64,000 bases of DNA, from contig NZ_JACVCU010000001.1 of NCBI RefSeq assembly GCF_014518425.1, positions 186,001 to 250,000 on the forward strand, written 5' to 3'. Each line of letters opens with the position of its first letter. Position 1 is the first letter of the stretch. The position numbers were made by a program, and so were the translations under genes. Positions 1-10,119 of the stretch are shown piece after piece. Source of the stretch: Terrabacter sp. MAHUQ-38. GTDB lineage: Bacteria > Actinomycetota > Actinomycetes > Actinomycetales > Dermatophilaceae. The notes beneath the pieces were generated by a model. It worked only from the letters and a program-made list of their open reading frames with translations. It had not been told where the DNA came from and did no database searches.

Positions 1-157
1 GCTCGGCGGCGTTCGACACCCTCCGGTGAATTTACCTGCCAGTCAAAGGCGTTCGTGTAAACCTTCTGCTCGACGTGCGCAACCTCCAAGTGACCCCGAC
101 GTCGCAGTCGCGCGGCGCGGCGGTCATCAGACCCAGTCGTCCGAGAGCAGAGGACCC

Positions 158-691
158 ATGTCGCCCCACTCGAGCACGCCCACCAGCCGCCTCCCCCGCA
201 CGCTGACCGCCGCCCTCGCCGCCGGGCTCGCCGGGGCCGCCTTCGCCTGGGGGACCCAGACCGGCGTGGCCGGTCCGAGCGAGCCCCCCGCGTCCGCCGA
301 GCCGACCCGACAGCACCGCGTGATCACCTCCCCCGACGCCCCCGCCGCGATCGGCCCGTACTCGCAGGCCATCGCCGCAGGCAACCAGCTGTACCTGTCC
401 GGTCAGCTGCCCATCGACCCGGCGACGGGCCAGATCCCGGCCGGATCGCGCATCGAGGACCAGACCCGGCAGGTGCTGAAGAACCTTTCGGCCGTGCTTG
501 AGGCCAACGAGATGACGCTGTCCCACGTCGTGAGCACCACCGTCTACCTCTCCGACCTCGACGACTTCGCGGCGTTCAACGCGGCCTACGCGGAGTTCTT
601 CCCGCTGGCTCCCCCCGCACGGGCGACGATCGAGGTGGCGCGAGTGCCCCGGGACGCCAAGGTCGAGATCGCCGCCATCGCCATCCGCTGA
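158..691 (+). CDS. Exported RidA/YjgF-family imine/enamine deaminase
   Basis: 177 aa. Residues 1-45 look like a signal peptide (basic n-region TSRLPR, then an Ala/Gly/Leu-rich core). Residues ~55-177 form a full RidA domain (IGPYSQAI, LYLSGQLP, PPARATIEVARVP). R155 (PARAT) and E170 (VEIAAIA) keep the 15-residue spacing of Arg105 and Glu120 of E. coli RidA, so true imine hydrolase activity is expected. RidA normally works in the cytosol, hydrolysing 2-aminoacrylate-type imines made by PLP enzymes to keto acids; export is unusual. The ATG at 158 was chosen because AGAGGA lies just upstream and the in-frame extension before it is Arg/Pro-rich and unlike a protein. The next gene encodes a Tat-exported PLP enzyme 38 nt downstream. 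Family call is firm, export is inferred. Confidence 0.85.
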   Translation: MSPHSSTPTSRLPRTLTAALAAGLAGAAFAWGTQTGVAGPSEPPASAEPTRQHRVITSPDAPAAIGPYSQAIAAGNQLYLSGQLPIDPATGQIPAGSRIEDQTRQVLKNLSAVLEANEMTLSHVVSTTVYLSDLDDFAAFNAAYAEFFPLAPPARATIEVARVPRDAKVEIAAIAIR

Positions 692-729
692 CTGTCCGCT
701 GGAATCCATTGAAACCAAAGGAGACACCC

Positions 730-2157
730 GTGACCAACGTCCTGAACACCTCGCACGCGTCCCGACGCGGCATCCTTCGACTGATGGGGGCCGGCACCTT
801 CACAGCCGCCACCACCGGCCTCGGACTGCTCGGGCCCGCCCCCGCGTCCGCTGCTTCTGCCACGTCGGTCGGGGCCGCCCGTGGCGCCGCCTCGATGCCC
901 CTCGCCGACGACCCCACCTTCTGGCAGCAGGTCGAGCGGCAGTTCGTGCTCGACCGGAAGGTGCTGTTCATGAACGTCGGCACCGTCGGCTCTCCGCCGA
1001 GGTCGGTGCTGCAGACCCTCGAGGACACCAACCTGCGGGTCGCCGTCGCCGCCGAGTCGGGCTACAGCTCGTTCGACGACGTGCGCACCCTGGCGGCATC
1101 CGGGCTGGGCTGCGACCTGGACGAGATGGCGATCACCCACAACACCAGCGACGGCATGGCCAAGGTCCTCGCCGGCCTCGAGCTCGTCGAGGGCGACGAG
1201 ATCCTCACGACGAACCACGAGCACTCGGGCGGCAACTCGCCGATGCAGCAGATCCGCGACCGCAAGGGCGTCGTCCTGCGCCGGGTCGCGCTGCCCGTCG
1301 GAAACGCGCAGCGCGCCGAGGACTACGTCGAGCTCTTCCGGCAGGCCATCACGCCGCGGACCAAGGTCATGCTCTTCTCGGCGCCCACGTACAAGACCGG
1401 CACCATGCTCCCGATCCGGATGCTCGTCGACCTCGCCCAGGAGCACGGCCTCGTGACCGTCGTCGACGGCGCCCACGTCCCAGGAATGATGAACTACTCG
1501 ATGCACGACCTCGGGGTCGACTTCTTCGCAGGCTCGGCCGCCAAGTGGCAGTGCGGTCCCGGCGGGACGGGCGTGCTCTACGTTCGCAACAAGGTCGACG
1601 CGCGCTACAACCCGAACCCCTTGCCCACGTTCTGGCCCACCATCACGAGCAGCTACCCCGACGCCGGCCTACCACCGCGGACGACCAACGCGACCGCGTC
1701 CTACGACATGGGTCGCTACCTCACGTCGGTCGGCAACGGCAGCATCGCGCTTCAGGCCGGCGTCAAGCAGGTCATGACGATGTGGGACACCATCGGCCGT
1801 CAGCGCATCGAGGACCACGTCCTCGGCCTGTCCGCGCACCTCAAGGCGCTCATCGCCGAGCGGTGGGGCGTCGAGCGTCTCTACTCGCCGAAGGACGACC
1901 CGCGACTCGTCTGCGCACTGACGTCGTTCAACCCGTTCGCCAACGCCGCGGACGTCACCAACCAGGCCAAGTCCGTCGAGTTCGTCGCCCGGATGAAGTC
2001 CGAGCACTCCATCGTCATCCGCAACGTCGACTTCCCCGTCATCGGCGCGAGCAGCTCGCACTGGGCGGTTCGGGTGTCGACGCACCTGTTCCACCAGCAC
2101 GACGACGTCGAGCGTGTCGTCGACGCGATGTGGAAGCTCTCCCGCGCAATGGCCTGA
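730..2157 (+). CDS. Tat-exported class V PLP aminotransferase/lyase
   Basis: 475 aa. The N-terminus has a twin-arginine motif (SRRGILRLMG) followed by a hydrophobic stretch and an Ala-rich cleavage region near residue 45. The rest is a fold-type I class V enzyme resembling isopenicillin-N-epimerase/EgtE/cysteine-desulfurase-like proteins: D246 and H249 in VVDGAHVPG (pyridine-N Asp) and K272 in SAAKWQCGPGG as the Schiff-base lysine. The substrate cannot be told from sequence; epimerase, C-S lyase and desulfurase chemistries are all possible. The GTG at 730 is preferred over a TTG at 709 because AAAGGAG ends 6 nt upstream. Tat export fits a cofactor protein that folds before export. It sits between an exported RidA and the CstA transporter, suggesting one pathway. 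Confidence 0.82.
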   Translation: MTNVLNTSHASRRGILRLMGAGTFTAATTGLGLLGPAPASAASATSVGAARGAASMPLADDPTFWQQVERQFVLDRKVLFMNVGTVGSPPRSVLQTLEDTNLRVAVAAESGYSSFDDVRTLAASGLGCDLDEMAITHNTSDGMAKVLAGLELVEGDEILTTNHEHSGGNSPMQQIRDRKGVVLRRVALPVGNAQRAEDYVELFRQAITPRTKVMLFSAPTYKTGTMLPIRMLVDLAQEHGLVTVVDGAHVPGMMNYSMHDLGVDFFAGSAAKWQCGPGGTGVLYVRNKVDARYNPNPLPTFWPTITSSYPDAGLPPRTTNATASYDMGRYLTSVGNGSIALQAGVKQVMTMWDTIGRQRIEDHVLGLSAHLKALIAERWGVERLYSPKDDPRLVCALTSFNPFANAADVTNQAKSVEFVARMKSEHSIVIRNVDFPVIGASSSHWAVRVSTHLFHQHDDVERVVDAMWKLSRAMA

Positions 2158-2219
2158 ACCCCTGGCTGTCATCCCCGACCAGCCACCCCTCCACCGACAC
2201 AACCCATGAGGAACGCCCA

Positions 2220-4460
<2,241 letters not shown>

Positions 4461-4461
4461 C

Positions 4462-4689
4462 GTGGCGGTGACCGACCCGTCCGCCGTGTCGAGGATCGCC
4501 TCAGCCGGCGTACGTGGTGTCCGGGGCGCAGCGGCATACCTCCGCGCCGTCATGGGGGCCGACGCCTACGACCGGTACCGCGCGCACCTGGCACGGCATC
4601 ACCCCGGCGCCCGGCCACTCGGGGAACGCGAGTTCTGGCGCGAGCACCTGGACTGGCAGGACCGTCACCCGCAGGGTCGCTGCTGCTGA
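4462..4689 (+). CDS. YbdD/YjiX-type small partner of CstA
   Basis: 75-aa soluble protein of the YbdD/YjiX (DUF466) family, the small subunit found next to CstA/BtsT and known to be needed for transport in enterobacteria. Family features visible: VRGAAAYLRAVMGADAYDRY, then LARHHPG and the FWREH segment, ending in a Cys pair (RCC). Its length is normal for the family. It begins with GTG one base after the cstA stop (a second GTG at 4468 is an alternative), so translation is probably coupled. A strong terminator hairpin follows at 4698. Confidence 0.85.
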   Translation: MAVTDPSAVSRIASAGVRGVRGAAAYLRAVMGADAYDRYRAHLARHHPGARPLGEREFWREHLDWQDRHPQGRCC

Positions 4690-4697
4690 CCTGACCG

Positions 4698-4730
4698 GGG
4701 GGTGGCCGACGGAGCACGTCGGCCACCCCC
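4698..4730 (+). terminator. Intrinsic terminator hairpin of the cstA operon
   Basis: Perfect 13-bp arms GGGGGTGGCCGAC / GTCGGCCACCCCC around a 7-nt loop (ggagcac), 8 nt after the ybdD-like stop. No clear U-tract follows, which is common for terminators in high-GC actinobacteria. Confidence 0.75.
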
Positions 4731-4813
4731 GCGGCGCGCCAGATCTTCACGTGGCCGTGCGGCTACCCAAGGAGGATGACCCGAGCACCGCGGCGCGGGC
4801 TGGGTCGCGCCTC

Positions 4814-4819
4814 TATGGT
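4814..4819 (+). promoter_or_regulatory. -10 box of leaderless promoter for the VOC gene
   Basis: TATGGT, followed after 6 nt by the ATG at 4826. No Shine-Dalgarno sequence sits in front of that ATG, so a leaderless or near-leaderless transcript is inferred. Confidence 0.5.
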
Positions 4820-4825
4820 GGGGCG

Positions 4826-5260
4826 ATGACGTCGGTCAAGCAGGTCCAAGTCACCTTCGACTGCGCAGCACCCGAGCGCGTCGGTCGTTTCTGGTGCGAG
4901 GTTTTGGGGTACGTCGTGCCGCCGCCGCCCGAGGGGTTTGCCACATGGGACGCATTCGACCGCTCGCTGCCGGCCGAGCGTCAGGGCTCAGCGTTCGCCT
5001 GCATGGATCCTGAAGGTGTGGGCCCGCGACTGTTCTTCCAGCGCGTTCCCGAAGGCAAGGTCGTCAAGAACCGCGTGCATCTTGACGTGCGGGTCGGCAC
5101 CGGGCTCGTGGGTGAGGAGCGCGTCGCGGCACTCGAGGCCGAGTGCGCACGGCTGGTCGCGCTCGGCGCGACACGCGTGCGACTGCTTCCTGCCGATGGC
5201 TTCGACGAGTCGTGCCTCGTGATGCAGGACGTCGAGGGCAACGAGTTCTGTCTCGACTGA
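4826..5260 (+). CDS. VOC-superfamily (glyoxalase-like) protein
   Basis: 144 aa, a single VOC beta-alpha-beta-beta-beta unit pair: QVTFDCAAPERVGRFWCEVLGY at the N-terminus and VMQDVEGNEFCLD at the C-terminus, typical of the glyoxalase-like domain of actinobacterial proteins. The metal and substrate are unknown; such proteins include dioxygenases, glyoxalases and antibiotic-binding proteins. The longer frame upstream is rejected because it crosses the terminator at 4698-4730. Start chosen at 4826 for the promoter spacing described above. Confidence 0.8.
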   Translation: MTSVKQVQVTFDCAAPERVGRFWCEVLGYVVPPPPEGFATWDAFDRSLPAERQGSAFACMDPEGVGPRLFFQRVPEGKVVKNRVHLDVRVGTGLVGEERVAALEAECARLVALGATRVRLLPADGFDESCLVMQDVEGNEFCLD

Positions 5261-5296
5261 GGGCCGCGAACCCGAACACGCCGTCGGACCTCGCGG

Positions 5297-5665
5297 TCAC
5301 CGCCCGCGCAGCGCCGATCGCACGAGGTCGATGGCCGCGGCGTCGTCGATCCCTGCGTCCCGGGCCGCCACGGCGAACTTCGCGGCGAGGGCTGCCACGG
5401 CGACGTCGGCCGTGTGCTCGCCGGATGCGACGACCGTGCCCGCGCGGCGGCGGGTCTCGACCAGGCCGCTCGCCTCGAGCTCCTTGAACGCCCGGGCCAC
5501 CGTGTTGACGGCGAGGCCGAGGTCGGCCGCCAGCGCGCGCACGGTCGGGAGCCGGTCACCCGGCAGCAGGTGCCCGGAGGTGATGAGCCCGGCCAGCTGG
5601 GCGCGTACCTGCTCGAAAGGCGCCTCGTGCGAGTGCGCGTCGACGGTGATCGGCAGGTCGGCCAT
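5297..5665 (-). CDS. GntR-family (YtrA-type) transcriptional repressor
   Basis: 122 aa, short GntR regulator: winged-helix domain at ~residues 14-82 (PFEQVRAQLAGLI, GDRLPTVRALAADLG, NTVARAFKELEASGLV) and only a ~40-residue helical tail, as in the YtrA subfamily with no large ligand domain. Divergently placed from cydABDC; two inverted repeats in the shared control region (5743-5776) are the likely operators, so it probably represses the cyd operon and itself. An in-frame ATG at 5740 would add 25 non-conserved residues and abut the operator (leaderless); the ATG at 5665 gives the usual family N-terminus (ITVDAHSHEAPFEQ). Start uncertain. Confidence 0.85.
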   Translation of the reverse strand: MADLPITVDAHSHEAPFEQVRAQLAGLITSGHLLPGDRLPTVRALAADLGLAVNTVARAFKELEASGLVETRRRAGTVVASGEHTADVAVAALAAKFAVAARDAGIDDAAAIDLVRSALRGR

Positions 5666-5742
5666 CCCGCGATTGACCCACCCGGCCGACGCGCTGTCAA
5701 CGGGGCGCGCGAAAGGCACCGGCACCGCGGTTCGCGTCATCC

Positions 5743-5776
5743 ACTACACGCTGTAGTATCTACTACGACATGTAGT
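5743..5776. promoter_or_regulatory. Twin GntR operator between gntR and cydA
   Basis: Site 1 (5743-5757) is ACTACA-CGC-TGTAGT, a perfect 6-3-6 inverted repeat. Site 2 (5762-5776) is ACTACG-ACA-TGTAGT with one mismatch. Centres are 19 bp apart, about two helical turns. A TAGTAT -10-like hexamer for cydA overlaps site 1 at 5754-5759. The AT-rich sites stand out in the GC-rich surroundings. Confidence 0.75.
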
Positions 5777-5801
5777 TCAACTGACCCCTCGGGGAGCCTC
5801 C

Positions 5802-7280
5802 ATGGATGCAACGGACCTGGCGAGGTGGCAGTTCGCCATCACGACCGTCTACCACTACCTCTTCGTGCCCATCACGATCGGCATGTCCGCCATCGTCGCC
5901 GTCTTCCACACCGCCTGGGTGCGCACCCGCGACGAGCAGTGGCTGAGGCTCGCCAAGTTCTTCGGCAAGCTCTTCCTCATCAACTTCTCCCTCGGGCTCG
6001 TCACGGGCATCGTGCAGGAGTTCCAGTTCGGGATGAACTGGAGCGACTACTCGCGCTTCGTCGGTGACGTCTTCGGCGCCCCGCTGGCGATCGAGGCGCT
6101 GCTCGCGTTCTTCCTCGAGTCGACCTTCCTCGGCCTCTGGATCTTCGGCTGGGGCCGCATCCCCGAGAAGCTCCACGCCGCGACGATGTGGGTCGTCCAC
6201 ATCGGGACGGTTCTCTCGGCGTACTTCATCCTCGCCGCGAACTCCTTCATGCAGCACCCCGTCGGCTACACCTACGACCGAGCCACGGGACGCGCCGAGC
6301 TCACCGACTTCATCGCCGTCCTGACGAACAAGGTCCAGCTCGTCACCTTCCCGCACGTCGTGCTCGCGGCGTACATGACGGGTGCCGCGGTGGTCATGGG
6401 CGTGTCGCTGTGGCTCATGCGCCGCGAGGCGCAGCGGGCCGACGATGACGCGCGGCCCGTGGAGCGCACGGACGCGCCGATGTACCGACGGGCCGCGAGG
6501 ATCGGCGCGCTCGTCACGCTGGTCGCCGCGATCGGCGTGGCCGGGACCGGGGACGTGCAGGGCAAGATCATGACCGAGGTGCAGCCCATGAAGATGGCGG
6601 CGGCCGAGGCGCTGTACGACTCAGTGCCCGCCGGTGAGGGAGCACCGTTCTCCGTGTTGACGATCGGCTCGCTCGACGGTTCGCACGCGAACGCGCTCAT
6701 CGAGATCCCGGGGCTGCTCAGCTTCCTCGCCACGGGCGACGTCGACGGCGCCGTCCAGGGCATCAACGACCTCAAGGCGGCCTACGCAGAGACCTACGGC
6801 GCGAGCGGCAACCCCCTCGTCGCCGACCCCCGCACGGCCTACGTCCCCAACATCCCCACCACGTACTGGACCTTCCGTCTCATGGTCGGGCTGGGCATGG
6901 CGGGCGCCGCGGTCTCCCTCGCCGTCCTGTGGTGGACGCGGCGGCGACGCACGCCGTCGTCGCGGTGGCTTGCGTATGCCGCCGTGGCCACTCCGTTCCT
7001 CCCGCTCTTCGCCAACAGCTTCGGCTGGATCTTCACCGAGGTCGGTCGCCAGCCCTGGGTGGTCTTCGGCCTCATGACGACGGCCTCCGGCGTGTCACCC
7101 GGCGTCTCGATCGCCGAGGTGATCACCTCGATGACCGTCTTCACGCTGCTCTACGGCGCACTGGCCGTCGTCGAGGTCAAGCTCTTCCTGCACTACGTGC
7201 GCAAGGGCGCCGAGCCCTTCGAGCAGCCGCAGGAGCCCGCCGACCGGGACGAGGACGCACCCCTCGTCTTCGCCTACTGA
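5802..7280 (+). CDS. cydA: Cytochrome bd quinol oxidase subunit I
   Basis: 492 aa. Nine-helix heme-bearing subunit of the high-affinity bd oxidase. H18 (VYHYLFV) matches the high-spin heme ligand, the helix with FFLEST carries the conserved acidic residues, FPHVVLAAYMTG supplies the low-spin b558 histidine, and GRQPWVVFGLMTT is the invariant GRQPW segment. The Q-loop is the short form usual in Gram-positives. GGGGAG at 5791-5796 precedes the ATG. First gene of cydABDC, probably controlled by the GntR protein through the operators just upstream. Confidence 0.95.
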   Translation: MDATDLARWQFAITTVYHYLFVPITIGMSAIVAVFHTAWVRTRDEQWLRLAKFFGKLFLINFSLGLVTGIVQEFQFGMNWSDYSRFVGDVFGAPLAIEALLAFFLESTFLGLWIFGWGRIPEKLHAATMWVVHIGTVLSAYFILAANSFMQHPVGYTYDRATGRAELTDFIAVLTNKVQLVTFPHVVLAAYMTGAAVVMGVSLWLMRREAQRADDDARPVERTDAPMYRRAARIGALVTLVAAIGVAGTGDVQGKIMTEVQPMKMAAAEALYDSVPAGEGAPFSVLTIGSLDGSHANALIEIPGLLSFLATGDVDGAVQGINDLKAAYAETYGASGNPLVADPRTAYVPNIPTTYWTFRLMVGLGMAGAAVSLAVLWWTRRRRTPSSRWLAYAAVATPFLPLFANSFGWIFTEVGRQPWVVFGLMTTASGVSPGVSIAEVITSMTVFTLLYGALAVVEVKLFLHYVRKGAEPFEQPQEPADRDEDAPLVFAY

Positions 7281-7296
7281 AAAGGATTGCGCCGCA

Positions 7297-8346
7297 ATGG
7301 ATCTCGCGACCTTCTGGTTCATCGTCCTCGGCGTCCTGTGGACGGGCTACTTCGTCCTCGAGGGCTTCGACTTCGGCGTCGGCATGTTGCTCCCGGTGCT
7401 CGGCGGCCGGCGCCGCGCGGCCGACCGCGCCGACGCGGAGAAGCGCCGGCGCGTCCTGCTCAACACGATCGGTCCCGTCTGGGACGGCAACGAGGTGTGG
7501 GTGCTGACCGCCGGAGGTGCGACCTTCGCAGCCTTCCCCGACTGGTACGCGACGCTGTTCAGCGGCTTCTACCTTCCGCTGCTCGTCATCCTCGTCGCAC
7601 TCATCGTGCGCAACCTCGGCTTCGAGTACCGCCACAAGCGCCCCGAAGCACAGTGGAAGGCGCGCTGGGACCTCGCGATCTTCTGGGGGTCGGTCGTGCC
7701 GGCATTCCTGTGGGGCGTCGCACTGACGAACATCGTGCGTGGCGTGCCGATCGACGCCGACAAGGAGTTCACCGGCAACGTCCTGACCCTGCTCAACCCG
7801 GCCGGCCTCCTCGGTGGCCTCGTCTTCCTCACGCTCTTCCTCACGCACGGCGCGATCTTCGTGGCGCTCAAGACCGACGGGCAGATCCGTCACGAGGCCC
7901 GTCTCATCGCCCAGCGCGTGGGCGCGGTCGCGGCCGTGCTCGCGGTCGTGCTGCTCGTCTGGATCGGGCTCGCCGACGGCAAGCCCGCCTCCTGGGCCAC
8001 GACCGGCGTCGCCGCCGTCGCCCTCCTCGGGGGACTCGCCGCCAACCGGGCGGGACGCGAGGGCTGGGCCTTCCTCGGCACCGCCGTCACCATCGCGATG
8101 GCCGTCGCGACGTACTTCCTCACCATGTTCCCCGACGTCATGCCGAGCTCGACCAACCCGGCCTGGAGTCTGACGGTCGACAATGCGTCGAGCACCGACT
8201 ACACCCTCAAGGTGATGACGGTCGTCGCGCTCGTCTTCACCCCGATCGTCGTGATCTACCAAGGCTGGACGTACTGGGTCTTCCGGAAGCGCCTGGGCAC
8301 CCACCACATTCCCGAAGATGCTCCGCTCGAGCCTGCGTCGCGCTGA
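7297..8346 (+). CDS. cydB: Cytochrome bd quinol oxidase subunit II
   Basis: 349 aa membrane subunit pairing with CydA. N-terminus with W-F-I-V-L-G-V-L-W-T-G-Y and EGFDFGVGML is diagnostic, as is IGPVWDGNEVW. Nine hydrophobic helices can be traced. AAAGGA lies in the 16-nt gap after cydA. Length is normal (E. coli CydB is 379 aa). Confidence 0.95.
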   Translation: MDLATFWFIVLGVLWTGYFVLEGFDFGVGMLLPVLGGRRRAADRADAEKRRRVLLNTIGPVWDGNEVWVLTAGGATFAAFPDWYATLFSGFYLPLLVILVALIVRNLGFEYRHKRPEAQWKARWDLAIFWGSVVPAFLWGVALTNIVRGVPIDADKEFTGNVLTLLNPAGLLGGLVFLTLFLTHGAIFVALKTDGQIRHEARLIAQRVGAVAAVLAVVLLVWIGLADGKPASWATTGVAAVALLGGLAANRAGREGWAFLGTAVTIAMAVATYFLTMFPDVMPSSTNPAWSLTVDNASSTDYTLKVMTVVALVFTPIVVIYQGWTYWVFRKRLGTHHIPEDAPLEPASR

Positions 8347-8364
8347 CGTCGGACCGGTGACCCG

Positions 8365-10119
8365 ATGAAGCCCTTCGACCCGCGGATCCTCCGGGTGGCG
8401 CCAGCCGCCCGGAGGCCGCTCGCCGTTCTCGTCGCCACCGGTGTGGCTGGCGGAGTCGCCACGATCGCAACGGCGTTCGCACTGTCGGCCGTCGTCGTCG
8501 CGGTGGTCCGAGGCACCGACCTCGGCGCCCCGCTGGCCTGGCTCGTTGGCCTCTTCGCGGTCCGCGCCGCCATCGCGGCCACGACGGAGTGGGTGGCCGC
8601 CTGGGCCGGGGTCAGCGTCTCGTCGGCACTCCGGGCGGCCTTGCTGCGCCGGTGGGGCTCGGTCGACGCCGACTCGCGCCTCGAGCCCGGGGCGGCCGTG
8701 TCCCTCGCGACGTCGGGCACCGCGGCCGTCGAGCCGTATGCCGCCCGTTACCTCCCCACGCTCGCGCACGCGGCCGTCGTGCCGGCTCTCGCCGTCGGCA
8801 CGCTTGTGTTCGTCGACTGGCCCAGCGCACTCGTCGTCGTTCTGACCCTGCCCCTGCTGCCGCTCTTCGCCGCGCTCATCGGCCGCGCCACCCAGGACTC
8901 GACCGAGCGCCGGTGGGCCGCCCTCGCGAAGCTGTCGGGCCACTTCCTCGACGTCGTCCGAGGCCTGCCGACCCTCGTCACCTACGGCCGCGCCGGTCGC
9001 CAGGTCGACACCGTGCGCGAGGTCAGCGAGCGCCACCGGCGGGCCACCATGGCGACGCTGCGGATCGCGTTCCTGTCGTCGGCCGCGCTCGAGCTGCTCG
9101 CCACCATCTCGGTCGCGATCGTGGCCGTCACTGTCGGCCTGCGGCTGTCACACGGGTCGATGGACCTCGGTCCCGCGCTCCTCGCCATCCTGCTCGCGCC
9201 CGAGGCCTACTGGCCGGTGCGCCGGGTCGGAGCGGAGTACCACGCCGCGGCCGACGGGGCCGTTGCCCTCGACGCGGTCCTCGCCCAGCTCGAGCTCTCC
9301 GCGCCGTCGTCCCCGCCCTCGACCCCGACCCCGACCCCGAGCCCACCGAACGCCGCGTTCGACGGCGAACGCGCTGGTAGAACACTGAGTTCGCGACCGG
9401 ACGCCGCGTTCGGCGAGGAGGGTTGGGGGCGTGCCGCCGCGGTGCGGGTCAGCGGGGTCACCTACGCGTATGCCGGGTCGTCCGTTCCCGTGCTCCGTGA
9501 CCTCGACCTCGTGGCCGGGCCCGGTCTCACGGTCGTCACCGGGCCGTCCGGCATCGGCAAGTCGACGCTGCTCGACCTGCTCGCCGGGCTGCGGCGCCCC
9601 ACCGAAGGCTCGGTCGCCGCCCCGCCCGCGCACTACGTCACGCAGCGGCCGTTCCTCGCGACCGGGTCGGTCCGGGACGCCCTCACCATCGGCCATCCCG
9701 CCACGGACGAACAGCTCTGGGCCGCGCTGCGCGCGGTCGAGGTCGACGGCGTCGTCGCCCGGCTCCCCGGCGGACTCTCTGCCGACCTCGGGGACGACGG
9801 CTTCGGGCTCTCGGCGGGGCAGCGACAGCGGCTCGCTCTCGCCCGCGCCTGGCTCGCACCCGAGACCGTGCTGCTCCTCGACGAGCCGACCGCCCACCTC
9901 GACCCCGAGGGAGCCGAGCACGTCGCCGCGTTCATCGCCGAGCTCGCCGAGCGCCGCGTCGTCATCGCGGTGACCCACCGGGATGAGCTGCTCGCCCACG
10001 CCGACAGGCACGTCGTGCTCACGGCGTCCGACTCGCTGGCCCCTGTGCTCCAGGCCGGCGCGGGGACCGCCAGCCACGCGGGACAACCGCCAACCGGCGG
10101 ACAGGGGGCCAGGCAATGA
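8365..10119 (+). CDS. cydD: Thiol reductant ABC exporter subunit CydD
   Basis: 584 aa. ABC exporter half-transporter with six transmembrane helices (~1-300) and an ATPase domain: Walker A GPSGIGKST near residue 393, signature LSAGQRQRLALARAWL, Walker B LLLDEPTAHLDPE. With CydC it exports cysteine/glutathione needed for cytochrome bd assembly. Odd feature: the linker between domains (~residues 313-355) holds a Pro-Thr run and a short DNA-repeat-like insertion (9350-9412) encoding NAAF and DAAF 17 residues apart. Starts 18 nt after cydB and overlaps cydC by 4 nt. Confidence 0.92.
   Translation: MKPFDPRILRVAPAARRPLAVLVATGVAGGVATIATAFALSAVVVAVVRGTDLGAPLAWLVGLFAVRAAIAATTEWVAAWAGVSVSSALRAALLRRWGSVDADSRLEPGAAVSLATSGTAAVEPYAARYLPTLAHAAVVPALAVGTLVFVDWPSALVVVLTLPLLPLFAALIGRATQDSTERRWAALAKLSGHFLDVVRGLPTLVTYGRAGRQVDTVREVSERHRRATMATLRIAFLSSAALELLATISVAIVAVTVGLRLSHGSMDLGPALLAILLAPEAYWPVRRVGAEYHAAADGAVALDAVLAQLELSAPSSPPSTPTPTPSPPNAAFDGERAGRTLSSRPDAAFGEEGWGRAAAVRVSGVTYAYAGSSVPVLRDLDLVAGPGLTVVTGPSGIGKSTLLDLLAGLRRPTEGSVAAPPAHYVTQRPFLATGSVRDALTIGHPATDEQLWAALRAVEVDGVVARLPGGLSADLGDDGFGLSAGQRQRLALARAWLAPETVLLLDEPTAHLDPEGAEHVAAFIAELAERRVVIAVTHRDELLAHADRHVVLTASDSLAPVLQAGAGTASHAGQPPTGGQGARQ
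9350..9412 (+). repeat. Palindromic repeat-like insert within the cydD linker
   Basis: ACGCCGCGTTCG occurs at 9350-9361 and again at 9401-9412 (51 bp apart, in frame). The first copy overlaps a perfect hairpin CGCGTTCG-acgg-CGAACGCG at 9354-9373. The translated linker is low in complexity and not expected to be conserved. Confidence 0.5.

Noticed and set aside
26-157. N-terminal extension of the RidA-like protein
   Set aside because: Arg/Pro-rich and unlike a signal or domain; a ribosome site and ATG at 158 give a proper signal peptide.
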